From Saprospiraceae bacterium (GTDB lineage Bacteria > Bacteroidota > Bacteroidia > Chitinophagales > Saprospiraceae): DNA of 64,000 nt. Positions 54,172-62,523 of this stretch are shown piece after piece. The stretch is from positions 1 to 64,000 of the forward strand of contig JALWSS010000219.1 in NCBI GenBank assembly GCA_026993525.1. The letters run 5' to 3'. A program made the position numbers and the translations under genes. The notes beneath the pieces were generated by a model, which did no database searches, was not told the origin of the DNA, and was given only the letters and a program-made list of their open reading frames with translations. How positions within the stretch are numbered: position 1 is the stretch's first letter; the number at the start of each line of letters is the position of its first letter.

Positions 54172-54906
54172 ATGTCTTCAAAAACAATACGTTGCCTGAT
54201 AGTGGATGATGAAGAGCTGGCCCGCAACCTGCTCCAGAACTTCATCGGGCGCCTGCCACACCTGGAGGTGGCCGGCCAGTGCAAGGACCCCCTGGAGGCC
54301 ATGGCCCTGCTTCAGGACAACAACATAGATCTGGTATTTCTGGATATTCAGATGCCGGGCCTGACCGGTGTGGAGTTTTTGCGAAGCATGAAAATAACGC
54401 CGCTGGTCATCTTCACCACCGCTTATCCGGAGTACGCCCTCGAAGGCTACAGTCTGGATGTGGTGGACTACCTGCTCAAACCCTTCAGTTTTGAGCGCTT
54501 CGTGCAGGCGGTCAACAAAGCCACGGCCCGCCTGCATGCCAACCGCCCGTCAGAAACCACTCCTCCCACCACCCACGTTCAGGAACCGACCAAAGATCAC
54601 ATCCTCGTCAAGGCTGACTACAAACTGCACCGCATCAAACTCGAAGACATACAGTACATCGAAAGTATGCGGGAATACGTGGCCTACCACACGCCCAACG
54701 GCCGGCTGCTCTCACTCCAATCACTCAAAAGCCTGGAAGAAGAACTCCCCGCCGATCGCTTTATCAGAATTCACAAATCCTACATCGTTCCCATCGACAA
54801 GATAGAGGCCCTGGAAGGCAACATGGTGCACATCGGCAAGGAGAAATTGCCGGTGGGTGCCAGCTACCGGGAGGCGCTCATGGAAAGGGTGTTCAGGAAG
54901 GGGTGA
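54172..54906 (+). CDS. LytTR-family response regulator
   Basis: A 244-residue regulator: receiver domain (7-125) with Asp58 in LVFLDIQMPG and the Lys of YLLKPFSF; LytTR DNA-binding domain (about 140-242) with HRIKLEDIQYIESMREYVAYHT and FIRIHKSYIVPIDKIEAL. Cognate partner of the preceding kinase. An upstream in-frame ATG at 54136 would overlap the kinase gene; the ATG at 54172 gives the standard N-terminus. Confidence 0.94.
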   Translation: MSSKTIRCLIVDDEELARNLLQNFIGRLPHLEVAGQCKDPLEAMALLQDNNIDLVFLDIQMPGLTGVEFLRSMKITPLVIFTTAYPEYALEGYSLDVVDYLLKPFSFERFVQAVNKATARLHANRPSETTPPTTHVQEPTKDHILVKADYKLHRIKLEDIQYIESMREYVAYHTPNGRLLSLQSLKSLEEELPADRFIRIHKSYIVPIDKIEALEGNMVHIGKEKLPVGASYREALMERVFRKG

Positions 54907-54974
54907 ATAGATCTGATCGCAGTGAATCCATGCAGCAGGATGTTTGCGTTAACCCCAATTGCGGATTACAGAAA

Positions 54975-55532
54975 CTACTCCACCCTCAGATCATATTTGC
55001 GGAGCAAACCGATGAGGCCCGTGTGAGAAAAGCGGGCCTTTTTGATTGGATTGGATTCGGGGTCAATGTTGAAATTCAATGCGGTTCTGAAATCTGCACT
55101 TTGGAGCTTGGTGTACTCAAACATGGCTCCTTCCAGGTCGCAACGGTCAAATACGGCCTCACTGAGATTGGCTTCGACGAAATCGGCGTCTTTCAACCTG
55201 CAATCGTGGAAGCGGGTACCGGGGATTTTCAGTTGGTGAAAGGAACACATGGACATCTGGCAATTCTCAAATTCAAACCCGAGCAGGAAAGTCTTGCAGA
55301 CGCTGAAGTCCAGGCCCAGCATTTTGCAGTTCCGGAATTTCACCGACTTCAGCGCCGTCTGTTTCAGTGTGGCATTGCTGAGGTTGCAATCTTCAAAAGT
55401 GCATTCCTCGAAAATGAGGTCAGAAAGGTCAGCGCCGGAAAAGTTGCACCCGCTGAAAGTGCAGTTCTCAAATTCGGAGTCAGGCAGTGGTTCAGCGCTG
55501 AAATCCATCCCTGAAAGTTGCTGGTCGTACAT
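54975..55532 (-). CDS. Pentapeptide-repeat protein, Qnr-like
   Basis: A 185-residue protein made largely of A(D/N)LxF-type pentapeptides (FENCTFSGCNFSGADLSDLIFEECTFEDCNLSNATL ...), which fold as a right-handed quadrilateral beta helix. The C-terminal tail ALNFNIDPESNPIKKARFSHTGLIGLLRKYD is typical of the Qnr-like branch. Qnr proteins mimic DNA and protect gyrase; resistance is not implied by similarity alone. The ATG at 55532 is chosen because the longer frame runs into the 51-bp dispersed repeat at 55576-55626. Confidence 0.85.
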   Translation of the reverse strand: MYDQQLSGMDFSAEPLPDSEFENCTFSGCNFSGADLSDLIFEECTFEDCNLSNATLKQTALKSVKFRNCKMLGLDFSVCKTFLLGFEFENCQMSMCSFHQLKIPGTRFHDCRLKDADFVEANLSEAVFDRCDLEGAMFEYTKLQSADFRTALNFNIDPESNPIKKARFSHTGLIGLLRKYDLRVE

Positions 55533-55575
55533 GCTTCTATCTGTTTTTTGCGAAGAAAGGGAAAAGTGCGTGGAA

Positions 55576-55696
55576 TTGTTGAAAGTCGTGAGCTTGCTCA
55601 CGATCCCGGACTTGATCCGGGATTGAAGTGTTGAAGAGGCAGGGGGGCACTAAAACCCCTAAAAAAAACCTTCAATCCCGAGCTTGCCTCGGGACC
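55576..55696. repeat. Dispersed hairpin cluster upstream of the pentapeptide gene
   Basis: 55576-55626 is the inverted copy of the 51-bp element at 32689-32739. 55673-55696 is the third copy of CAATCCCGAGCTTGCCTCGG. Both consist of TCCCG-type hairpins (55604-55622 and 55676-55694). Placed in the 277-bp spacer between divergent genes. Confidence 0.9.
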
Positions 55697-55809
55697 AAAA
55701 AACCTCAAAAAAAACCTCACCACGAGGCAACCTGCCTGGTGGGTGTTGCACCATAGGGTTAGTTCATGTCTGACGACCTCGGATTTCTAACCAAAAAAAT
55801 TGACGACAC

Positions 55810-56535
55810 ATGAAAAGGATCTTGTTTTTTGCTCTGACTGGAATTCTGGCCTTTGCCATTGGCTGCAAAAAGGACAGCACCGTCACCGACGACAGCCTGG
55901 CGCAGGAGATTGAATTCTCCACCCAGAAAGTGGTGATTCCCACCAGTGAACTTCCGGCTACGATGTTGGAGTACATTGATGAAAACCATTTTGAAACCTA
56001 CATCGAGAATGCCTACATGGTTCCTGACAAAGGGTATGAGGCCATCATGGGCGATGAGAGCCTGGTGTACGCCGACCGCAACGGCCGGGTGCTGCACCCG
56101 CAACGCGACCGTTTTCGCAGGGGGCCGTGCGGCCACGGCGAAGCCATCGGCGTGGATGAACTTCCGGCCAACATCATTGAATACGTTGAGACCAACTACC
56201 CGGATGCCGAAATCCTCCGTGCCAAGCACATGGACAACGGCCGCTACATCATTAAGATCAGCGAGCCCCACTACATCCTGATCTTCAGCGATGACGGCGC
56301 ATTCATCGAAGCTACGGTGTTGTTCTACCACTGCCACCCGCTTGGCGTTCCAATGGACATTGCCAACCTGCCCGAAACCATCACCAACTACATTGAAGAA
56401 AACTATCCGGGCAGTGAAATCCTGGTGGCTTTCCACAAAAACAACGGCGTGTATGTGCTGGGTGTGTTTACGCCCGACGGCCGCAAGATCATGGCCTTCG
56501 ATGCCGATGGCAACCTGCTTTTTGTCCGTCCGTAA
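55810..56535 (+). CDS. Lipoprotein with PepSY-like repeats
   Basis: A 241-residue lipoprotein (lipobox FAIGC, Cys18, then KKDS). It contains three copies of the PepSY-like unit LPxxxxxYIExNYPxxEIxxAxxxxNGxYxxxxxxPxxxxxFDxDG, at about 47-95, 116-165 and 186-238; the last two are well preserved (DELPANIIEYVETNYPDAEI and NLPETITNYIEENYPGSEI). Such domains are thought to act as inhibitors or binding modules in the periplasm. Function unknown. A terminator follows at 56636. Confidence 0.8.
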   Translation: MKRILFFALTGILAFAIGCKKDSTVTDDSLAQEIEFSTQKVVIPTSELPATMLEYIDENHFETYIENAYMVPDKGYEAIMGDESLVYADRNGRVLHPQRDRFRRGPCGHGEAIGVDELPANIIEYVETNYPDAEILRAKHMDNGRYIIKISEPHYILIFSDDGAFIEATVLFYHCHPLGVPMDIANLPETITNYIEENYPGSEILVAFHKNNGVYVLGVFTPDGRKIMAFDADGNLLFVRP

Positions 56536-56635
56536 TTTACCCGACCAACCGATGTGACTGACACAGGCACATTGAAAGCGAACAAACAAATTTCTCGTTC
56601 CACAATACCCGTTTTCTTTTCTAAGAGGTAAAAGG

Positions 56636-56662
56636 CAGCACTCCGTTTGGGGTGCTGTTTTT
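56636..56662 (+). terminator. Terminator after the PepSY lipoprotein gene
   Basis: Stem CAGCACTCC / GGGGTGCTG (one G-T pair), loop GTTT, then five T. It lies 100 bp after the stop and 17 bp before the remnant PIN gene on the other strand. Confidence 0.7.
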
Positions 56663-56678
56663 CTTTGTGGTTGGATCT

Positions 56679-57304
56679 TTAATGCTCCCCAAGGTTTTTA
56701 AGAAAATCAGCAATTAAGGATGGAGCAAGCCAAAAGTTTGCCTGTTCGGTTAATTGATCAAGCAATGGATTTACTTCAGGAATGTATCCTTTCTTTTTTG
56801 CCAAAGCCAGTACTCCAAGTACTCCCATCACTTTGAAACCAAGCTTAATAGCCTCATTGCGACCTTCTATACCCGATTCGAAGTGGTTTGGGAGTAATTC
56901 ATCACTCCCGTCCAGTGTGGATGGGGAGTTTGGGTCCCGAATCCCGAATCCCGAAAGCTTTCGGGATCGGGATCGGGATCGCCGCCCAAACCACTTCGTT
57001 TTGAGTATATTTCATCCATCAACAGGAGGTCTGCTTCCTTTTCCGTTGCAAGTTGAATTGCTTCTGTTTCACCGGGGTCCAGGATTGTCGCCAGGTGGGG
57101 GTGGGCCTTTCTATTTTTTACTTTCAGGATCTTGACAAATCCTCATGTCAAAAGTGTTTGAATGTCGTGTGTGAATTTCTGCTCTTTCTGAAGCTCAAAC
57201 TAAACAGCTTCAGGAATCAGAATGGTTCCAAAAACATTTTGCAGTATGTCAATCCTGTTAATGTGCAGAAAAGCGTTTAATGGGGAAGTATTGTTTACTA
57301 CCAT
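56679..57304 (-). pseudogene. Decayed DUF3368 PIN-domain toxin gene
   Basis: Reading the minus strand from an ATG directly after the UPF0175 stop gives MVVNNTSPLNAFL ... ILIPEAV, which is the DUF3368 start (family DTSPL, here NTSPL). It is then broken by a TAG where a Trp is expected, a further stop and frame change near residue 46, and a 140-bp insertion. The core ILDPGETEAIQLATEKEADLLLMDE and, after the insertion, GRNEAIKLGFKVMGVLGVLALAKKKGYIPEVNPLLDQL are unmistakable family motifs. So a PIN toxin of the UPF0175/DUF3368 type II toxin-antitoxin family has been inactivated at several points. Confidence 0.85.
56871..57010. mobile_element. 140-bp palindromic insertion (MITE-like) in the PIN toxin gene
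   Basis: The insert is flanked by TAT direct repeats (56868-56870 and 57008-57010) and has inverted ends: CGAAGTGGTTTGGG (56879-56892) pairs with CCCAAACCACTTCG (56988-57001). The middle carries TCCCGAATCCCGAATCCCGA repeated and inverted around AAGCTT. Removing 56871-57010 exactly restores the coding frame and the family motif MDE-I-EGRNEA. No transposase is encoded. A TA or TAT target duplication fits an IS630/mariner-type non-autonomous element, which is inference. Confidence 0.7.
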
Positions 57305-57688
57305 TTATTCAATCGAATCAGCTACCATTAAATCATTGTCCAAATCTTTTTCATCGTAATGCAGAGCAATTTTTCTTTTCGAGAGTTCAGCTCTGAAGGT
57401 ATGGAAATCTATTTGCGCCAATGCCATTGCCTGGCCTCTTGACATCAGGTTTTCTTTGTACAGTTCGAGGGCCAATTCCAATTTTTGCTCATCCGAAAGT
57501 TGTTCTAATTCAAGAGATTCCTGAATTGAGTCGATTGTGAGCTTCCCGTTTTTTAGAGTGTTGATGAGGGATTTTCTCACGCTATGTTTTGCATCATCTT
57601 CATGTAGTTTGATGAGATTGAGTTTCTGCAAGAGGTGCAGAAGGTTCAGTATTTTAGGTTCCAGTATTTCGATGCTGAAGCGGGTCAT
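57305..57688 (-). CDS. UPF0175-type antitoxin
   Basis: A 127-residue protein. The C-terminal half (about 66-118) is the UPF0175 winged-helix pattern: LSDEQKLELALELYKENLMSRGQAMALAQIDFHTFRAELSKRKIALHYDEKDLDNDL. The N-terminal half (MTRFSIEILEPKILNLLHLLQKL) is an extension often seen in Bacteroidota members. The longer frame to 57802 is unlikely, as the ATG at 57688 starts the conserved part. Its stop TAA abuts the ATG of the decayed PIN toxin. AT-richer than its surroundings. Probably an orphaned antitoxin. Confidence 0.75.
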   Translation of the reverse strand: MTRFSIEILEPKILNLLHLLQKLNLIKLHEDDAKHSVRKSLINTLKNGKLTIDSIQESLELEQLSDEQKLELALELYKENLMSRGQAMALAQIDFHTFRAELSKRKIALHYDEKDLDNDLMVADSIE

Positions 57689-57826
57689 TTTCAATTTTTT
57701 GTTGTAGTTCAATGCGAATTTAATCAAAATGTGTTTGACGGCGATTAGCAAATGTTTGGCTGACAGGTTGGTAGGCGTGTTCATGTTAAAAGGTAATCCC
57801 ATCTTTGCCCCTCATTTACCGCATCC

Positions 57827-58459
57827 ATGACTTTCTTCGAAACACTCTATCAGCAAGTACAGACGCAAACGCCCCTCGATTGGGTCATTACCTTCACGGC
57901 ACTGGTCTATGTGTTTCTCGCCGCCAGGGAAAAAGTCAGTTGCTGGTACTGGGGCATCGTGTCGTGCAGCCTGTGGGCCTGGGCGGACTTTTTCAAATAC
58001 AACCTCTGGGTGGATGGCCTCCTGCAGTTGTTTTACGTCGGAATGGGGTTTTACGGATTGTATTCCTGGAAGTACGGAGGCTCCGGCCGGCAAGACCTGT
58101 CCATCAGCAGAATTACCCGAAGGGAACACATGCAGGTGCTTTTGGCCGGGGCTGTGTTCACGGTTGTTTTCGGGTGGGTTTTCGACCGCTATACACCCAC
58201 TTCCTACCCTTATCCGGATTCCTTCGTCACGGCATTTTCCATCCTGGCCACTTTTATGACCGTCCGGAAAAAACTGGAGAGCTGGCTTTACTGGATCGTG
58301 GTGGATTTCCTGGCCATTTTCCTGTTCCTGGCCCGGGATGCGGTGCTGGTAGCTTCGGTCATGCTTATTTATACTGTGGTGGCAGTGATTGGCTTTATCA
58401 CCTGGCGTCGTAACTTTGCAGCCCTCAAAAAATCCGTGAACCGACCGCCCGCTTTCTGA
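57827..58459 (+). CDS. pnuC: Nicotinamide riboside transporter PnuC
   Basis: A 210-residue membrane protein with about seven helices and the PnuC features WxxD/WYWG motifs (KVSCWYWGIVSCSLWAWADFFKYNLWVDGLLQLFYVGMGFYGLYSWK) and the C-terminal repeat ESWLYWIVVDFLAIFLFL. It facilitates uptake of nicotinamide riboside for NAD synthesis. Monocistronic; the next gene starts 66 bp later. CATCTTTG at 57800-57807 may be part of its promoter. Confidence 0.92.
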   Translation: MTFFETLYQQVQTQTPLDWVITFTALVYVFLAAREKVSCWYWGIVSCSLWAWADFFKYNLWVDGLLQLFYVGMGFYGLYSWKYGGSGRQDLSISRITRREHMQVLLAGAVFTVVFGWVFDRYTPTSYPYPDSFVTAFSILATFMTVRKKLESWLYWIVVDFLAIFLFLARDAVLVASVMLIYTVVAVIGFITWRRNFAALKKSVNRPPAF

Positions 58460-58525
58460 AAATCACCATGGCCTTGAATACTTCCGGATCTTTACTTTCG
58501 GAACGCAGCTAATTCACCCACTGTT

Positions 58526-60757
58526 ATGCGGTTCTTTTCTCTGCTCTTTTTTTTCGTCGCAATGATGGGTTTTGCCCTGATGGCACAAGAGGAGCCCTTG
58601 TCACCGGGCAGCAGTTACTACAATTCATCTGCGCCCAGCGCCACGGTTGCATTCACCAGCGGGCCCATCGTTCTCGACGGTGCTTTGGACGAAGACTTCT
58701 GGAAGCGCAGCCGGCCGGCCCGGGACTTTTGGCAGTACTTTCCCACCGACAGCGCACTGGCCAAAGTTCAAACAGAACTATACTTTGCTTTTGACGAGCG
58801 CAACCTCTACGTTGGGGCCAAATGCTATTCATTGGGCGACAACTACGTGGTGGAATCCCTCAAACGGGATTTTCGCGCCTTTGGCAACGACAACATCACC
58901 CTGGTCTTTGACACCTTCAAAGACGGAACCAACGCCTTCGTCTTTGGCGCCACTCCCCAGGGTGTGTTGCGGGAGGCCCTCATCAGCAACGGCGGCCAGA
59001 ACCGGCAGGACTTCTCCGAATCCTGGGACAACGCCTGGAACGGAGCGGTGAAAACCTACCCCGGTTACTGGATCGCTGAGTTTGCCATACCATTGAAAAC
59101 CCTTCGCTACAAGGAAGGCAGCACCGACTGGGGTTTCAACTGTTACCGCTTTGATTTTCAAGGCAATGAGCGCAGCACCTGGATTCGCATCCCGCAGAAT
59201 CAAATCATCATGAGCCTTGCCTACACCGGAAACCTGCATTTCGAAAAGCCCCTGCCTAAAGCCGGTAAGAACTTCATAATCATTCCCTACCTCTCCGGTG
59301 ATTTGAGCCGCAATTACGAAGATGGCGGCAACTGGCAATCCAACGGCAACTTTGGTGGCGATGCCAAGGTGGCCATCACTTCCGGTCTCAACCTCGACCT
59401 CACGGTCAATCCCGATTTCTCTCAGGTGGAAGTGGACCGCCAGGTAACCAACCTGACCCGCTTTGAAATCCGCTTTCCGGAACGGCGGCAGTTTTTCATC
59501 GAAAACGCCGACCTGTTCGGCCGCTTTGGTTTCGAGGATGCCAACCCTTTCTTTTCACGCCGAATCGGCATTGCCCGGGATACCGCTACCGGAGATAACA
59601 TCCAGAACCCCATCCTTTTCGGTGCCCGCCTGAGCGGGAAAATCAACGATAAATGGCGGCTGGGACTGCTCAACATGCTCACCCGGGAGGACAAGCAAAA
59701 CGACCTGCCGGCGTTCAACTACACCGTGGCCGCTTTGCAACGAAAACTGTTTGCCCGCTCCAATGTGGGCTTCATCTTCGTCAACAAGGAATCCGTCAGC
59801 GATCTCAACTCCGAAACCTACGACGACTTCAACAGGGTGCTGGGCATTGATTACAACCTCGCCACCTCTGACAATTCCTGGACGGGAAAAGCTTTCTACC
59901 ACCGGGCCATCACGGCTGACGAAACCCTCTCCGACAAGTTTTCTCATGGCTTTGATCTCGGCTATCGCAACCGGAATTTTGAACTCCGGTGGATCCATCA
60001 ATTGGTGGGCGAAGGCTTCGATGCGCAGGTGGGCTTTGTAAGAAGGAAGGACTTTTTCCGCATTCGGCCGCAGGCACAATTGTTCTTCTACCCCGACAAT
60101 CCGAAATTGGTACGGCACGGCCCGCGCCTGAGAACAGAGGTCTTGTACACGCCCGGCCACGGCCGCTCGGATCACAACATCGAACTCGAATGGCAATTCC
60201 AGTTCCTCAACCAATCCAGGCTGGAACTCCGGGCCACCAACCAATACGTTTACCTGTTTGATCCTTTTGACCCCTCCCGGCAGAATGACCACGAGCTGCC
60301 CGAAGACACGGACTACAATTTTACCTACCTCGGCATCCAGTATTCCACCGATCGCAGCAAGCCCTTTTCACTCAGGCTCGAGCCAAACGGCGGCCAGTTT
60401 TTCAACGGCCGGCGCTATGGCGTCCGGGGATCATTTACCATGCGTTTCCAGCCCTACGGAAACATCTCACTGAGCTACAATTACAACCGCATCAAACTGG
60501 CTGATCCGTTTGAACCCGTGAACCTCTACCTCATCGGGCCAAGGATTGACCTGACTTTTACCCGCTCTCTGTTCCTGACCACCTTCATCCAGTACAACAG
60601 CCAGGCCGACAACATCAATGTCAACGCCCGATTCCAATGGCGTTTCGCCCCGGTCAGCGATTTCTTCCTCGTTTACACCGACAACTACCTGCCCGAAGAC
60701 CTCAGCGTGAAAAACAGGGCCATCGTGGCCAAACTGACTTATTGGTTGAATCTGTGA
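58526..60757 (+). CDS. CBM9/DUF5916 outer-membrane barrel protein
   Basis: A 743-residue protein with a signal peptide (about 1-20), a CBM9-like sandwich (about 40-230: GPIVLDGALDEDFWKRSRPARDFWQYFPTDSALAKVQTELYFAFDERNLYVGAKCY) and a DUF5916 barrel (about 240-743: NLDLTVNPDFSQVEVDRQVTNLTRFEIRFPERRQFFIENADLF, the family hallmark). It ends in KLTYWLNL. Function unproven; family members are abundant in Bacteroidota and probably bind glycans or hydrolysed peptides. Confidence 0.92.
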   Translation: MRFFSLLFFFVAMMGFALMAQEEPLSPGSSYYNSSAPSATVAFTSGPIVLDGALDEDFWKRSRPARDFWQYFPTDSALAKVQTELYFAFDERNLYVGAKCYSLGDNYVVESLKRDFRAFGNDNITLVFDTFKDGTNAFVFGATPQGVLREALISNGGQNRQDFSESWDNAWNGAVKTYPGYWIAEFAIPLKTLRYKEGSTDWGFNCYRFDFQGNERSTWIRIPQNQIIMSLAYTGNLHFEKPLPKAGKNFIIIPYLSGDLSRNYEDGGNWQSNGNFGGDAKVAITSGLNLDLTVNPDFSQVEVDRQVTNLTRFEIRFPERRQFFIENADLFGRFGFEDANPFFSRRIGIARDTATGDNIQNPILFGARLSGKINDKWRLGLLNMLTREDKQNDLPAFNYTVAALQRKLFARSNVGFIFVNKESVSDLNSETYDDFNRVLGIDYNLATSDNSWTGKAFYHRAITADETLSDKFSHGFDLGYRNRNFELRWIHQLVGEGFDAQVGFVRRKDFFRIRPQAQLFFYPDNPKLVRHGPRLRTEVLYTPGHGRSDHNIELEWQFQFLNQSRLELRATNQYVYLFDPFDPSRQNDHELPEDTDYNFTYLGIQYSTDRSKPFSLRLEPNGGQFFNGRRYGVRGSFTMRFQPYGNISLSYNYNRIKLADPFEPVNLYLIGPRIDLTFTRSLFLTTFIQYNSQADNINVNARFQWRFAPVSDFFLVYTDNYLPEDLSVKNRAIVAKLTYWLNL

Positions 60758-60769
60758 TGGGGAGGTTTT

Positions 60770-60990
60770 TCCCTGGGCTGTCTGCCTTCGGCAGGGGGTA
60801 AGGAACCTGCCCTTTCCCTTTCCGGCTGGACAGACGGGCTGCCTGCCTGGCAGCAGACAGGGCGACAGACAGGATTATGAAGGGTTATGGCGTTGTTTAC
60901 CCACTGCCAACTGATAACTGCCAACTGATAACTGATAACTGCCCACTGCCCACTGCCAACTGATCCCGGGCGAAGCCCCGGGACCAACTG
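60770..60990. repeat. Short dispersed and simple repeats
   Basis: Contains GCTGCCTGCCTGGCAGC (60839-60855), a diverged copy of the 15.37-kb repeat (ACAGACGGGCTG to GGATTATGAAGG), tandem AACTGATAACTGCC words and the hairpin TCCCGGG-CGAAGC-CCCGGGA (60964-60983). No gene. Confidence 0.75.
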
Positions 60991-60991
60991 C

Positions 60992-61402
60992 TCAGGAAAA
61001 GTACCGGCTCAGGTAGCCGATGATGCTGCTGACGTTTTCACGGGCGTAGGTGGCCAGGGCCTTGTCGGTGGGGTAGGAATGTTCCTCACTCATATTTACC
61101 GAAGCCAAAAAAATGATATTGGAAGCCAGCGAGATGAACACCAGGCGGCGCTCTGAGTAGGGAATTTCATATTTGCGGAAATAACTGTTGAGGTAGCGCA
61201 CGATGCTGAGGGCCATGATCCGCACGTTTTCGGCTGACATGGGTTCGGTGGGGATGTTGTTTGTCTGGATGAATTCCCGGTAATATTGGCGCAGGCAACG
61301 GTTGGCCAGCCTGACGGCCAGGTTGTAGCGCCCTTCGGCAATGGCGCCATCGATGCGGGAAAGGTACTTGTTGAGTTTTTCTGTATTCCAGTGAATGGCC
61401 AT
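60992..61402 (-). CDS. Hypothetical protein, helical, 136 residues
   Basis: A soluble, mostly helical protein (IHWNTEKLNKYLSRIDGAIAEGRYNLAVRLANRCLRQYYREFI ... IMALSIVRYLNSYFRKYEIPYSERRLVFISLASNIIFLAS). The alternation resembles a TPR/abortive-infection C-terminus-like helical bundle, but I do not recognise the family. The ATG at 61402 is preferred; a longer frame reaches 61546. Divergent from the ornithine-cyclodeaminase-like gene, 194 bp apart. Confidence 0.7.
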   Translation of the reverse strand: MAIHWNTEKLNKYLSRIDGAIAEGRYNLAVRLANRCLRQYYREFIQTNNIPTEPMSAENVRIMALSIVRYLNSYFRKYEIPYSERRLVFISLASNIIFLASVNMSEEHSYPTDKALATYARENVSSIIGYLSRYFS

Positions 61403-61596
61403 TTCAGCGATGGGTTTGGGATTAAAAACGTTTAACGCCTTGTGAACGTTTGAAACTGCCAAAAAGCGGCACGGCTTGCAAATTTTATGTTTTTTCCGTT
61501 TTCGTTCCTCAAAGTTAAGGGCCTGGCAGTACAATTGGCGGGTCAATGCAATTTCTGGTAGCTGCTGGACAAAAGTCCGGCGGGCAAATTTTTAAA

Positions 61597-62523
61597 ATGG
61601 AATTTCTCTCTTCAAAAAAACTGGATGCGTTGTTTGACCGTGAGGCTTTTCACGGCCATCTGGCTGCTTTCCTTCGGCAAAATGCCATCATGCCACAGCG
61701 CACCCACCACGATTTTTCCGGCAACACCTTGTTGCTGATGCCCGCCTGGAACGAACGTTTTCTGGGCGTAAAGACAGCGACGGTGGCGCCCAAAAACAGT
61801 GCACTGGGCAAGCCGGTGGTACATGCGGTTTTCACCCTGTTCGATGCCCGCACCGGCCGGCCCCTGATCCAGATGGATGGGCAGCGGCTCACCGCTTTTC
61901 GAACGGCTGCAGCCTCAGCACTGGCAGCCAGGCACCTGGCAAGGCCCCATGCCAAACGCTTGCTGGTAATAGGCGCCGGCGTGCTGTGCCCGGAACTCAT
62001 CCGGGCGCATGCTTTTGAGCTGCCCCTCGAAGAAGTGCTCATCTGGAACAGGAATCCCCAAAGGGCAGAAAAAGTGGCCCGCCTTTTCAAGGATTCTTCC
62101 CTTCGGGTAAATGTGGCGGGAGACCTGGCCACTGCCGCTGCCAAAGCAGACGTGATCAGTTGCGCTACGCCGTCGGTGAAGCCGGTTTTGCACGGTGGCT
62201 GGATCCGGCCGGGAACCCACGTTGACCTGGTGGGCAGCTACAAGCCGGACATGCGAGAAGCTGATGACGAACTGATGAGCAAGGCCGAAGTGTGGATGGA
62301 CAACCCGGCTGCCAGGGTGGAAAGCGGCGACATTGCCATGCCCCTGAAAAACGGAACACTGACAGAGAGCCGCATCAAAGGCACCCTTCGGGAAATGCTG
62401 GCAGGCAAATGTGAGCTTCGAAGAAGCGAAGCTCAGGTCACGGTGTTCAAGTCGGTGGGATACGCCCTGGAAGACCTGGCCGCAGCCACCTGGTTTTTTG
62501 CGAAGAAAAAAGAAAAAGTATGA
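61597..62523 (+). CDS. Ornithine cyclodeaminase-family imino-acid reductase (probable delta-1-pyrroline-2-carboxylate reductase)
   Basis: A 308-residue NAD(P)H-dependent enzyme of the ornithine cyclodeaminase/mu-crystallin family. The N-terminal half has GVKTATVAPKNSALGKP (substrate-binding) and LTAFRTAAASALAARHLARP. The Rossmann part begins LLVIGAGVLCPELIRAH. Its stop overlaps the start of the next gene by 4 bp (ATGA), so they are coupled. Because that partner dehydrates trans-3-hydroxy-L-proline to delta-1-pyrroline-2-carboxylate, this enzyme is inferred to reduce that product to L-proline rather than to deaminate ornithine. Confidence 0.85.
   Translation: MEFLSSKKLDALFDREAFHGHLAAFLRQNAIMPQRTHHDFSGNTLLLMPAWNERFLGVKTATVAPKNSALGKPVVHAVFTLFDARTGRPLIQMDGQRLTAFRTAAASALAARHLARPHAKRLLVIGAGVLCPELIRAHAFELPLEEVLIWNRNPQRAEKVARLFKDSSLRVNVAGDLATAAAKADVISCATPSVKPVLHGGWIRPGTHVDLVGSYKPDMREADDELMSKAEVWMDNPAARVESGDIAMPLKNGTLTESRIKGTLREMLAGKCELRRSEAQVTVFKSVGYALEDLAAATWFFAKKKEKV

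Noticed and set aside
54903-55514. 203-codon open frame on the plus strand
   Set aside because: Antisense to the pentapeptide-repeat gene; its apparent periodicity is the complement of the pentapeptide codons.
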